This document shows, in pieces, positions 8,050-16,110 of a DNA stretch of 64,000 nt; position 1 is the first letter of the stretch, and each line of letters begins with the position of its first letter. The notes beneath the pieces are model-generated. The model was not told the DNA's origin. It searched no databases and worked only from the letters and a program-made list of their open reading frames with translations. The stretch covers positions 1,659,458 through 1,723,457 of the forward strand of contig NZ_LR733304.1 of assembly GCF_902506105.1 (NCBI RefSeq), written 5' to 3'. The position numbers were made by a program, and so were the translations under genes. The stretch is from Aeromicrobium sp. 9AM (GTDB lineage Bacteria > Actinomycetota > Actinomycetes > Propionibacteriales > Nocardioidaceae).

Positions 8050-9267
8050 ATGACGGAGACGAAGAAGCACCTGACCTGGTCGCCGTGGCGGACGATCGTC
8101 GCGTTCGGCGTCGTCAGCCTGCTCGCCGACCTGGTGTACGAGGGCGCCCGCTCGATCACCGGCCCCTTGCTCGCGAGCTTGGGGGCTTCCGCCTTCGTCG
8201 TCGGAGTGGTGACCGGCGCCGGCGAAGCCGCAGCCCTGGTGCTGCGACTGTTCTTCGGAACCCTGGCTGACCGCACCGGCCGCTACTGGAGCCTCACCAT
8301 CATCGGGTACGGGCTCACCGCCGTGTCCGTACCGCTGTTGGCGATCACGCCGTTCATCGGTGCCGCTGGACTGGCTGTCGCGTGCTCCCTGATTCTGGTC
8401 GAGCGGACCGGCAAGGCAGTCCGCAGTCCGTCGAAGTCCGCATTGCTGGCTGTCGCGGCTCGAGAGGTGGGGCGCGGCCGCGGGTTCGGCGTGCACAAGG
8501 CGTTGGACCAGGTCGGGTCGTTCGCAGGACCCTTGATCGTGGCCGCCGCGGTCGCCGTCACGGCATCGATCTGGCCGGCTTTGGCCATTCTGGCCATCCC
8601 CGGCGCCGCAGCGATGGTCGTGCTCGTCATCGTCCGGGCGCACCTCACCCTCCCCTCGGAGGCCACGACGGAACAGACAGCCATCCCCCGACCGGCCACG
8701 ATCCCGGTCGACCCGTCAGGCCTGCCTCGATCGTTCTACCGGTTCGCGGGCGCCACGGGGCTGGCCACGGCCGGCTTGGTGAGCTTCGGGCTCATCGGCT
8801 TTCACCTCGTCGACGACGACCTCACCTCGACCGGCACGGTTCCGGTCATCTACGCGCTCGCGATGGCCTCGGGCGCTGTCGCCGCGCTCGCCACCGGTTG
8901 GGTGTATGACCGGTTGGGCGGGCGAGTGCTGCTGGCGCTCCCGGCACTGGTGTCCGTGGTGCCGGCCCTGGTGTTCGCGGTCCACATCTGGATGGTGCTG
9001 GTCGGGGTGGCGGTCTGGGGCGTCGCAGTCGGGTTGCAGGACTCCACCGTCAAGGCCCTCGTTGCCGACCTGGTCCCGTCAACCCGGCTGGCTGGAGCCT
9101 ACGGAACGTTCGCCGCCGTGCAAGGCGGTGCCGCGATCCTCGGCGGCGCCGCGGCCGGCTACCTGTACTCACGATCTCTGCCCTTGCTGGTCGCAGCGGT
9201 CGCAGTAGCTCAGGTCGCCTCGCTGGCCCTGCTGCTGTCGGTCCGACGCGACGCGCCAGTGGAGTGA
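8050..9267 (+). CDS. Major facilitator superfamily transporter
   Basis: 405 residues with about twelve membrane helices in the 6+6 MFS pattern and the loop 2-3 motif FFGTLADRTGRYW. The second half repeats a related loop (GWVYDRLGGRVLLALP). The chosen ATG (MTETKKHLTWSPWR) has AGG four bases upstream; a frame open from 7900 would add 50 Arg/Pro-rich residues not expected in the family. Substrate cannot be read from the sequence; it resembles small-molecule or drug efflux MFS proteins. It stands alone, divergent from the 6940-7866 gene. Confidence 0.85.
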   Translation: MTETKKHLTWSPWRTIVAFGVVSLLADLVYEGARSITGPLLASLGASAFVVGVVTGAGEAAALVLRLFFGTLADRTGRYWSLTIIGYGLTAVSVPLLAITPFIGAAGLAVACSLILVERTGKAVRSPSKSALLAVAAREVGRGRGFGVHKALDQVGSFAGPLIVAAAVAVTASIWPALAILAIPGAAAMVVLVIVRAHLTLPSEATTEQTAIPRPATIPVDPSGLPRSFYRFAGATGLATAGLVSFGLIGFHLVDDDLTSTGTVPVIYALAMASGAVAALATGWVYDRLGGRVLLALPALVSVVPALVFAVHIWMVLVGVAVWGVAVGLQDSTVKALVADLVPSTRLAGAYGTFAAVQGGAAILGGAAAGYLYSRSLPLLVAAVAVAQVASLALLLSVRRDAPVE

Positions 9268-9339
9268 GCCGCGAAGGCCGGCTCTCAACCGTCCCGGCGT
9301 GCCTCGAAGGGTCAGCACCTGCGTCTCGCCGTCATCGGC

Positions 9340-9780
9340 TTATCCCTGCGGGCCGGGCGATTCCTCATCCTTGGGCTCTTGCAGGGCTCGAGGGTGTCGG
9401 CGGGCCACGAACACCGCCGCGATCGCGACAGCAATCGTCAGGATGAGCCAGCTGAGCCCGTAAGGCCGGTGCAGCACGGTGTCGTTGTCGGGCTTGCCGC
9501 CCTGACCCGACAGCACGTTGGCGACTGCCACCGTCAGGGTCGCCCAGACGAGGAACGCGATCGCCGCCACGGACCGGGTGCCTCCTGGCAGCAGTCGTGC
9601 GGCGACGACGCCCAGCAGCACGGTCACGGGGGCGATGATCGCGTCGTGGAGGATCACGCCGCCGGCGAGCCAGGTGCCCATCGAGATCAGCTGCTCGGAC
9701 GTGAAGTCCCGCATGAGCCACACGCCCCAGAGCCCGAAGCCGACGCCGGTGAGCAGGAGCAGACCCCGTGCCAGCCTCAT
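9340..9780 (-). CDS. Small membrane protein, last gene of the envelope/redox operon
   Basis: 146 residues with four hydrophobic helices (about 4-22, 35-57, 65-85, 108-128) and a charged Pro/Glu-rich tail. Its ATG overlaps the upstream stop by four bases (ATGA at 9777-9780), so it belongs to the operon that begins at 12878. No family recognised. Its coupling to the molybdopterin-cytochrome fusion suggests a membrane partner of that protein, which is inference. Confidence 0.75.
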   Translation of the reverse strand: MRLARGLLLLTGVGFGLWGVWLMRDFTSEQLISMGTWLAGGVILHDAIIAPVTVLLGVVAARLLPGGTRSVAAIAFLVWATLTVAVANVLSGQGGKPDNDTVLHRPYGLSWLILTIAVAIAAVFVARRHPRALQEPKDEESPGPQG

Positions 9781-10943
9781 GTCCTGACCTCGAGCTCTCG
9801 GACCCATTTCGTCTGGAGCACCCCGGGTCGGTTCGGTGCGATGATCCGGCACGGGTAGCCGTGGTCGAGGCTCAGCGGCTCGCCGTTGAGCTCAAGAGCC
9901 AGCAGCGTTCGCGGGTCGTCCACGAAGTTGCCCGGCAGCTCCGAGGTGCGAAAGGCGCCCCGCGTCTGCATCGACCGTACGGTGACCGTCGACCCGGACG
10001 GTGCCCCGACGAGGGCGAGGAGGTCCTGGATGGCGACCCCGGTCCACACCGCGTTGCGGCTCCATCCCTCCACGCACGCGATCGGCAACCGGTGCGTACG
10101 TTGTGGCAGCTTCGCGAGTTCATCGCGGGTGAGTGACACGATGCGATCGCCGGCCTTGAGCTGCAGGACGAAGGCAGGATCCGTGGCGGCACGGGTGGCA
10201 CCGGCCGCTCGCGCGGTCCGGTTGATCGGCAGGTCCTGCGGCCCGTCGCCGTCGCGTACGCCGAACACGGAGATCCTGCGGAGGAACGGCACCGTCTGGC
10301 CGACGGTCAGCACCAGGGCCAGGCCTGAAGCGACTGTCACGCCACGCAGCACCGCGCGACGGCTCGGCCCCTCGGACTCGACCGGCGACTCGTGCCCGAC
10401 CGGCGCGCCCAGACCTTCGCGGATGACGGGCAGCTTGACCGCGATGTGCACGAGCAGTGCCCCGATCGCCACCCACGCGACGGCCTCGTGCGTACGTCGG
10501 AAGCTGAACTCCCACGGATACCACTGGACGATGTTGAGCAGGCCGCTGGTGAGCTGGAAGATCGCTGCTGCGACGAGCACGCCGATCGAGGCTCGTTCGA
10601 GCACGTCGATGAGCTGGTCGCGGCGCGCCTTGGGCGGACGGATGAAGAATCGTGGATAGACCGACCACAGCTTGACCAGCAGCAGCGGGACCGAGGCGAT
10701 GCCAGTTGCCACGTGCGTGCCTTGCGTGACTCGGTAGAGCCATGACGGGTTGGGGCCGATCGGCAGCCAGCCCGGCGACGTGTACTGAACGTGGCTCCAC
10801 AAGCCGGTCAGGAAGCAGATGCCGAACGCGATGCCCAGTGCCGTGCCCACGCGGGCCGTGGTGGCAGGTCCTCGCGACCTCGCGCTGAAGTCCTCAGGCC
10901 GCGGGATCCGCTTCTCGATGTCCTCGACGCGGGGAAGTCTCAT
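9777..10943 (-). CDS. Membrane cytochrome b561-like / molybdopterin oxidoreductase (sulfite-oxidase fold) fusion
   Basis: 388 residues. The first half has about five membrane helices with conserved His (GLWSHVQY, GTHVATGIA, RRTHEAVAW, LVHIAVKLP) that could bind haem. Then an Arg-rich SRRAVLRGVTVASG helix leads into a C-terminal molybdopterin domain of the sulfite oxidase family, with the cofactor cysteine in LPIACVEGWSRNAVW and the end motif GYPCRIIAPNRPG. The expected arrangement is a molybdenum domain on one face of the membrane passing electrons through haems. The ATG (MRLPRVEDIEKR) overlaps the upstream stop (ATGA). Substrate unknown. Confidence 0.85.
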   Translation of the reverse strand: MRLPRVEDIEKRIPRPEDFSARSRGPATTARVGTALGIAFGICFLTGLWSHVQYTSPGWLPIGPNPSWLYRVTQGTHVATGIASVPLLLVKLWSVYPRFFIRPPKARRDQLIDVLERASIGVLVAAAIFQLTSGLLNIVQWYPWEFSFRRTHEAVAWVAIGALLVHIAVKLPVIREGLGAPVGHESPVESEGPSRRAVLRGVTVASGLALVLTVGQTVPFLRRISVFGVRDGDGPQDLPINRTARAAGATRAATDPAFVLQLKAGDRIVSLTRDELAKLPQRTHRLPIACVEGWSRNAVWTGVAIQDLLALVGAPSGSTVTVRSMQTRGAFRTSELPGNFVDDPRTLLALELNGEPLSLDHGYPCRIIAPNRPGVLQTKWVRELEVRT

Positions 10944-11578
10944 GCTCGTTCCATGTGTGCAGCGTGCCTGCCACCCGCGGAGTGAGTCGCGACGACTCGC
11001 AGGCCGGCCCGCTGCGCGGCCCCCTCGATCGCGTCGATGCCGACGACCGCCCACTCGAAGTGGGCGGACAACCGGCCGTCGACCCGCAGCCGGCGGTGCT
11101 CGCGAACGAGTCCCGTCCCCGCGGGAGCGACCTCGGCGATGACCGTCCCGTCGTCGGTCAGCACCTCACGCAGGCGCCGGAGCAGGCGGACAGGGTCTCC
11201 GCCGATGCCGAGATTGCCGTCAGCCAGCAGCGCGTACGCCCACCGGCCCTCGCCGGGAATCGAGCCGAAGACGTCGCGCCGCAGTGCGAGGGCACCGCGT
11301 ACGCGGGTCTGGCGGATCGCTTCGCTGGAGACGTCGATGCCCATCGCCGGGATCCGGTGGGCGGCGAGCTCGGCCACCAGGCGTCCGGGGCCGCACCCGA
11401 TGTCGATCGTGGCGTCGTCGCACGGGTCGATGAACAGCTCGCGGTCGACCCAGTCGGGAGCCGACGACCACTGTGCGACCTCGAACGGCTGCGTACGCCC
11501 GACGTGGTCGACGACGTGCGCAGGCTTGCCTGCGAAGGCCTCGTCGTAGGCCGAGACGGCGTCGAACGTGATGCTCAT
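10940..11578 (-). CDS. SAM-dependent methyltransferase (class I)
   Basis: 212 residues with a Rossmann methyltransferase core: motif I DIGCGPGRLVAELA (about 58-71), motif II MGIDVSSEAI, and an acidic LLADGNLGIGG segment before a helix LRRLREVLTDDGTVIAEV. Substrate unknown. It overlaps both neighbours by four bases and so is translated together with a DUF2064 protein and the molybdenum-cytochrome fusion; this makes a glycan or lipid-linked substrate plausible, by inference. Confidence 0.85.
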   Translation of the reverse strand: MSITFDAVSAYDEAFAGKPAHVVDHVGRTQPFEVAQWSSAPDWVDRELFIDPCDDATIDIGCGPGRLVAELAAHRIPAMGIDVSSEAIRQTRVRGALALRRDVFGSIPGEGRWAYALLADGNLGIGGDPVRLLRRLREVLTDDGTVIAEVAPAGTGLVREHRRLRVDGRLSAHFEWAVVGIDAIEGAAQRAGLRVVATHSAGGRHAAHMERA

Positions 11579-12219
11579 GCCGTCACGCGAAGGTTCTCGA
11601 CGACGGCGGCGACGCGGGAGCGCGGGATGCCGTCAGCGATGTCGATGGCGTCGTCCCACGTGTCCATGTCGCGCACGGTTCGCAGCCGCACAACTCCGCC
11701 CAAGGCCTGCTCGGTCTTCGCTGCGGTGTCATCGACCGACATCTCGACATCCGTGAGCACGACTGCATCGCCCGGGTCGGGCAGCCCCAGGAGCCACCAG
11801 CCTCCGTCGGCTGCCGGACCCATGACGCGCGATCCTTCCCGGACTTCAGCACCGGCATCGAGGTAGTCCCGCACGGACAGCTGGGGGGTGTCCATGCCGA
11901 CCTGCACGACCCCGTGCCCGCCATCCGCGTCCTCATGCGCGTGAGCCAGCCGCTCCCCGAGGCCGTCGCCACGCTGCGGAACCACTCGCACACCCGAGAG
12001 TGCGCGCGTGATCTCGTCGGCGCGAACCGCCACACCGAGGTCACCGGTCATCGCGACGACGACGGGCCATCCCACGGCAACTATGGTCTCGAGCGTGTCG
12101 AGCAGCGCCGCAGCGGCCAGCTGGGCCGCTGCGTCGTCGCCGACCGTGGCCGCGACCCGCGTCTTCGCGAGCCCGGGCACAGGCGCCTTGGCCACCAGGA
12201 GGACGGTCGGATCGCTCAT
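11575..12219 (-). CDS. DUF2064 / TIGR04282 glycosyltransferase-like protein
   Basis: 214 residues with a nucleotide-diphospho-sugar-transferase-like fold: the start VLLVAKAPVPGLAKTR matches the family (KxPxPGxxKTR), followed by LGERLAHAHED, a VGMDTPQ motif (usual GSDxP) and PAADGGWWLLGL. The family is often called CofC-like or selenodomain-associated transferase 1. M. tuberculosis Rv0540, next to a GT2 gene, is the homologue I recall. It overlaps both neighbours by four bases. Enzyme activity is unproven in the family. Confidence 0.88.
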   Translation of the reverse strand: MSDPTVLLVAKAPVPGLAKTRVAATVGDDAAAQLAAAALLDTLETIVAVGWPVVVAMTGDLGVAVRADEITRALSGVRVVPQRGDGLGERLAHAHEDADGGHGVVQVGMDTPQLSVRDYLDAGAEVREGSRVMGPAADGGWWLLGLPDPGDAVVLTDVEMSVDDTAAKTEQALGGVVRLRTVRDMDTWDDAIDIADGIPRSRVAAVVENLRVTA

Positions 12220-12878
12220 CGCAGCACCTTGGCGAAGTCCTGCACGACCAGTGCCGTGCCGCGGACAGAACCGGAGACCTTGGACCTCGTGCCGGCAGCC
12301 CGCCGGTCGTAGTCGACGTCGATCTCCTGAACCGTCCAGCCAGCCTCAGCGGCGCGCAGCATGAGCTCGAGCGGATAGCCGAAGCGCCGGTCCTGCACGC
12401 CCAGGGCCAGCAGGTCGGTCCGACGGCAGACACGCATCGGCGCGAGGTCATGGATCGGGAACGCCGAGCGGCGGCGGATCCAGGTCGCCAGCACCTGCGT
12501 GCCCAGACGCGCGTGCCAAGGCCACACCCCGCGGCTGGTGGGTCGACGTCGGCCGACCGCCATCGTCACCGCTCCTGAACGTACGAGCTCCAGCATCGGC
12601 TCAAGGTCCGCCAGCCCCATAGAGGCGTCGCCGTCCATGACCGCGACGTACTCGGCCTCAGCGGCGAGCATCCCCGCGTGAACGGCGGCACCGTAGCCCG
12701 GTCGAGGCTCGGCGACGACGTACGCACCGAGCGATCGCGCCACGTCCGCGGTGCCGTCGGTCGACCCGTTGTCGACGACGATGACCCGCCACCCGGGCGG
12801 GACGTCGGCAAGGGCGATCGGCAGGGCGGCAGCCTCGTCCCGGCAAGGGATCACCACATCGCACACGCTCATGTCCAT
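12216..12878 (-). CDS. Family 2 glycosyltransferase (dolichyl-phosphate sugar synthase-like)
   Basis: 220-residue GT-A glycosyltransferase without membrane helices: VVIPCRDEAAALP at the start, VVDNGSTDGTADVA, GYGAAVHAGMLAA, and the metal-binding AVMDGDASM (DGD). It fits polyprenyl-phosphate sugar transferases, but a polyprenyl-anchor helix is absent. First gene of a five-gene overlapping operon. ATG lies six bases after a TAGCGT -10 hexamer (12885-12890 on the minus strand), which suggests leaderless mRNA. M. tuberculosis Rv0539 has the same place beside a DUF2064 gene. Confidence 0.88.
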   Translation of the reverse strand: MDMSVCDVVIPCRDEAAALPIALADVPPGWRVIVVDNGSTDGTADVARSLGAYVVAEPRPGYGAAVHAGMLAAEAEYVAVMDGDASMGLADLEPMLELVRSGAVTMAVGRRRPTSRGVWPWHARLGTQVLATWIRRRSAFPIHDLAPMRVCRRTDLLALGVQDRRFGYPLELMLRAAEAGWTVQEIDVDYDRRAAGTRSKVSGSVRGTALVVQDFAKVLR

Positions 12879-12884
12879 GATTCG

Positions 12885-12987
12885 ACGCTAGGGGCGCGCG
12901 GGCTTGGTCCACCAGACATCGGGCGATGACGGACCCGTGACGTCGGCCCGCTCGAACAGCCCGCGGGGCGGGGTGCGCACCTAGGCT
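12885..12987. promoter_or_regulatory. Divergent leaderless promoters for the GT2 operon and the GT-C gene
   Basis: Two -10 hexamers of the TANNNT type face away from each other: TAGCGT (minus strand, 12890-12885) and TAGGCT (plus strand, 12982-12987). Each is followed by exactly six bases and then the start codon (ATG at 12878, GTG at 12994). That spacing is what actinobacterial leaderless transcripts show. No clear -35 boxes were seen. Confidence 0.55.
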
Positions 12988-12993
12988 GGCGAC

Positions 12994-14292
12994 GTGCCTC
13001 CCACCGTGTCCTCCGCGCGCGCAGCGATCGCGTCCGCGACCGTCGGACTCGTCCTGGTGGCGGCGGCGATCGCGGTCCCGCGCTTGACCGATGAGGACGT
13101 CCGCGTGCACTGGCCGCCGCTGCATGCCGACTGGGATCCACGATTCGGGTTGCTGACCCTGCCGGCGATCGCCATCGGCCTGCTCCTGTGGGTTGCGCTC
13201 CCCCGGCTGGCCGCCACCGCGTCGTGGCGCGGGCTCCTCGCGTACGCCTTCGCCGGCACATGGCTGTGGACCATGGCGCTCGCGATGACCGAGGGCACCG
13301 ACGGCCTCGCGCGCGTCTTCGAACGACCGGGTGAGTATGTCCACGACGCGCAGCGGGTCGACTCGATCGGCACGATGCTGAGGACGTTCGTCGACCGCAT
13401 CCCGATGGACTCGCCGGACCACTGGCACACCCATGTTGCCGGGCACCCACCCGGAGCCCTGCTGTTCTTCGTGCTGCTCGATCGCCTCGGGATCACCGAC
13501 CCGTTCTGGATCGGCGTCGTCGTCGTCACGGTCGGGAGCACCGCGGTCGTCGCCGTTCTCGTGGCCCTCAAGGCTCTCGGCTCGGCGCACATGGCGCGGC
13601 AGGCCATGCCGTGGCTCGTCCTCGCACCGACCGCGGTGTGGATGGGGGTCAATGGCGATGCGTTGTTCACCGCCGTCGCCGCGTGGGGTCTCGCGCTGCT
13701 GGCGATCGCCGCCGCCCACCGCCGCCCGGCAGCAGCCCTGGCGGCCGGCCTGCTGCTCGGCGCTTGCGTCTATCTGTCGTACGGTCTGGTGCTCCTCGGC
13801 ATCCTCGCCGTCGCGGTCATGCTGGTCGGTCGAACCTGGCGGCCGCTGCCTTGGGCTCTTGCCGGCGCGGCCGCCGTCGCCGCGGCGTTCACCGTGGCGG
13901 GCTTCGAGTGGTGGAAGGCGTACCCCGTGCTGCACGACCGCTATTACGCCGGGATCGCGTCCGAGCGCCCCTACTCGTACTGGGTCTGGGCCGATGTCGC
14001 CGCCTGGACATTCACGGTCGGACTCGTCGTGTGGGCCGCCTTCCCCCGGGCGATCCGGGCCTTCAGGGACGGCGATGTCCTGGCACGGCTCGCGGGAGCC
14101 GCGGTGCTGGCGATCCTCGTCGCGACTCTCTCGGGCATGAGCAAGGCCGAGGTCGAACGCATCTGGCTGCCGTTCACGATCTGGGTCGTCGCGCTCCCGG
14201 CGCTGCTCCCCGAGCGATGGCATCGCCCTGCCCTGCTGTCCCAGGTCGTCCTCGCCCTGTGTGTCCAACAACTGGTGCTGACAAGGTGGTGA
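12994..14292 (+). CDS. Polytopic membrane protein, GT-C glycosyltransferase-like
   Basis: 432 residues, about eleven membrane helices. After helix 3 is an extracytoplasmic loop with DSPDHWHTHVAGHPPGALLFF; the HPPG motif and the acidic loop before it are typical of GT-C/mannosyltransferase-like proteins that use polyprenyl-phosphate sugars. The GTG start sits six bases after a TAGGCT -10 box. It is divergent from a GT2 gene that could make the lipid-linked sugar, and it ends two bases before a two-component pair. M. tuberculosis Rv0541c is probably the counterpart. Catalytic residues were not proven. Confidence 0.8.
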   Translation: MPPTVSSARAAIASATVGLVLVAAAIAVPRLTDEDVRVHWPPLHADWDPRFGLLTLPAIAIGLLLWVALPRLAATASWRGLLAYAFAGTWLWTMALAMTEGTDGLARVFERPGEYVHDAQRVDSIGTMLRTFVDRIPMDSPDHWHTHVAGHPPGALLFFVLLDRLGITDPFWIGVVVVTVGSTAVVAVLVALKALGSAHMARQAMPWLVLAPTAVWMGVNGDALFTAVAAWGLALLAIAAAHRRPAAALAAGLLLGACVYLSYGLVLLGILAVAVMLVGRTWRPLPWALAGAAAVAAAFTVAGFEWWKAYPVLHDRYYAGIASERPYSYWVWADVAAWTFTVGLVVWAAFPRAIRAFRDGDVLARLAGAAVLAILVATLSGMSKAEVERIWLPFTIWVVALPALLPERWHRPALLSQVVLALCVQQLVLTRW

Positions 14293-14294
14293 CC

Positions 14295-15002
14295 ATGACG
14301 AGCATCGACCGGCCTCACATCCTGGTGGTCGAGGACGACCACGCGGTGGGTGACGTGCTCCGGCGCTACCTCGAGCAGTCGTACGAGGTCACCGTCGTCA
14401 CCGACGGGGTGACCGGGCTGGCGGCCGCGCGTGACCTGACGCCGGACCTGATCGTGCTGGACGTGATGCTGCCGCGGCTCAACGGCCTGGAGATCTGCCG
14501 GGAGCTCCGCGAGACCGACGGCTCGGCCGTGCCGATCATCATGCTGACCGCACTCGGCGAGACCGACGACCGCATTGCGGGGCTCACCAACGGTGCCGAC
14601 GACTACGTGACCAAACCGTTCAGCGTCAAGGAGCTCACGCTGCGGGTGGGTTCCGTCCTGCGGCGCAGCCTGGTGCCCGCCGGGACGCGGCCCGTCGCAG
14701 GGCTGCTGATCGACGGCGACCTGACGGTGCACCCGGTGGCCCGCGAGACCCTCCGCTCCGGCACGACCCTGCCGCTGACGACGCGCGAGTTCGACCTCCT
14801 CCACTTCTTCCTGCGACACCCGCACGAGGTGTTCAGCCGCGAGGAGCTGCTCAGGCAGGTGTGGGGGTGGGAGTACGGCGACCACTCGACCGTGACGGTG
14901 CACGTCAAACGCCTGCGCCACAAGATCGAGGCCGACCCGGCCGATCCGGCCAGGATCGTCACCGTCTACGGACTCGGCTACCGCTGGGACCCGCAATCAT
15001 GA
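14295..15002 (+). CDS. OmpR/PhoB-family response regulator
   Basis: 235 residues: receiver domain (about 8-120) with acid pair VVEDDH, phospho-Asp 56 (VLDVMLPRLNG), the Thr in LTALGE and Lys in DDYVTKPFS; and a winged-helix DNA-binding domain (about 135-232, PLTTREFDLLHFFLRHP and STVTVHVKRLRHKIE). The ATG lies two bases after the GT-C gene stop, and its own stop overlaps the kinase start (ATGA), so the three form one operon. It may regulate this envelope locus. Confidence 0.95.
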   Translation: MTSIDRPHILVVEDDHAVGDVLRRYLEQSYEVTVVTDGVTGLAAARDLTPDLIVLDVMLPRLNGLEICRELRETDGSAVPIIMLTALGETDDRIAGLTNGADDYVTKPFSVKELTLRVGSVLRRSLVPAGTRPVAGLLIDGDLTVHPVARETLRSGTTLPLTTREFDLLHFFLRHPHEVFSREELLRQVWGWEYGDHSTVTVHVKRLRHKIEADPADPARIVTVYGLGYRWDPQS

Positions 15003-16003
15003 GCACCGACACGCTGCATGCACTGGTCATCGGGCTGCTGGGCTCCCTCGGCGTCGTCGGGCTCGGCGCCCTCGTGCTCTACCTGCTGCGGGGTCGCGCG
15101 CTGACGACGTCGATCGTCCTGCTGACCCTGGTGCCGCTCGTCGCGATCATCGTCGGAGTCGTCGGCACCAGTCAGTTCATGTTCACCGCCGAGCTCCGGC
15201 GCACAGCCATCGTCTGGCTCGTTGTCACCGCCGTCAGCGTGCCGAGCGCGATAGTCCTCGGCAGCTCGTTGGCCCGCAAGATCGTGTGGGAGCGCGAGGC
15301 CCTCGAGCGCGAGCGCAGTGCTGAGCGGTCACGCAGGGAGCTGCTTGCCTGGCTGAGTCACGACCTGCGGACGCCCATCGCCGGCGTGCAGGCGATGACC
15401 GAGGCGCTGGAGGACGGCGTCGTGTCCTCGCCCGAGGACGTCAAGCAGTACGCCCACCTGATCCGGGGCGAGACGCGGCGACTGGCCTCGATGATCGACG
15501 ACCTGTTCGAGATGTCGCAGATCAACGCCGGCACGCTGGCCCTCGACGTCGGGCCGATCACGGTGGACGATGTCGTGCGCTCTGCCGTCGAGGCCGCCCG
15601 GCCCGCCGGTGAGCGGCATGGCGTACGCCTGGACGTTGAAGGCCGCCCGCACGGGACGCTCGCGGTCGGCGCCGCTCCCGAGCTCATGCGGGTGCTCCGC
15701 AACCTGCTCGGCAACGCGATCCGACACACCCCCGAGGGCGGCACCGTGACGGTGTCGACCGGCTCGGACCGCTCTGAGGTGTGGCTGCGGGTCGACGACT
15801 CGTGCGGCGGCATCCCCGACCACGACCTCGCGAAGGTCTTCGACATGGGCTATCGCGGGTCGGAGGCCCGGGAGTCCGACGGCCAGGGTGCCGGCATGGG
15901 TCTGGCAATCGCCCGCGGCCTGCTCGACGCGCAGTCCGGCTCGATCGACGTCCGCAACCACGACACCGGCTGCCAGTTCGAGATCCGCCTGCCGGCCGCC
16001 TGA
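14999..16003 (+). CDS. Sensor histidine kinase
   Basis: 334 residues: three membrane helices (about 8-30, 37-57, 70-90) with almost no extracytoplasmic domain, a HisKA dimerisation helix with phospho-His 121 (AWLSHDLRTPIAG), and an HATPase domain (N box LLGNAIRHTPEGG, G boxes DDSCGGIP and GAGMGLAIARG). Lack of an outer sensor domain suggests it senses through the membrane or a partner. Coupled by ATGA to the response regulator before it. Confidence 0.93.
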   Translation: MSTDTLHALVIGLLGSLGVVGLGALVLYLLRGRALTTSIVLLTLVPLVAIIVGVVGTSQFMFTAELRRTAIVWLVVTAVSVPSAIVLGSSLARKIVWEREALERERSAERSRRELLAWLSHDLRTPIAGVQAMTEALEDGVVSSPEDVKQYAHLIRGETRRLASMIDDLFEMSQINAGTLALDVGPITVDDVVRSAVEAARPAGERHGVRLDVEGRPHGTLAVGAAPELMRVLRNLLGNAIRHTPEGGTVTVSTGSDRSEVWLRVDDSCGGIPDHDLAKVFDMGYRGSEARESDGQGAGMGLAIARGLLDAQSGSIDVRNHDTGCQFEIRLPAA

Positions 16004-16110
16004 GCCGAGCGAGCTCTGCGAGCGAGCGCTCAGGCGCGCTAGCGAAGCGGGAGCGTTCCGCGGCGAAGCCGCCATCCGGCGAAGCGTGGCGAGGTGACTC
16101 CCCAGCCTGC
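16004..16110. repeat. GAGCGAGC-rich palindromic spacer between convergent genes
   Basis: The 107 bp between the kinase and the epimerase gene are dense in GCGAGCG/GCGAAGC words and their complements and can fold into several hairpins. No T-run follows. It resembles short interspersed palindromes often seen between convergent genes in high-GC Actinobacteria and may act as a terminator. Copies elsewhere cannot be checked here. Confidence 0.3.

Noticed and set aside
12658..14271. A 537-codon open frame on the minus strand across the GT-C gene
   Set aside because: Composition is Arg/Gly/Asp-rich without domains, while the plus strand encodes a well-formed membrane protein.
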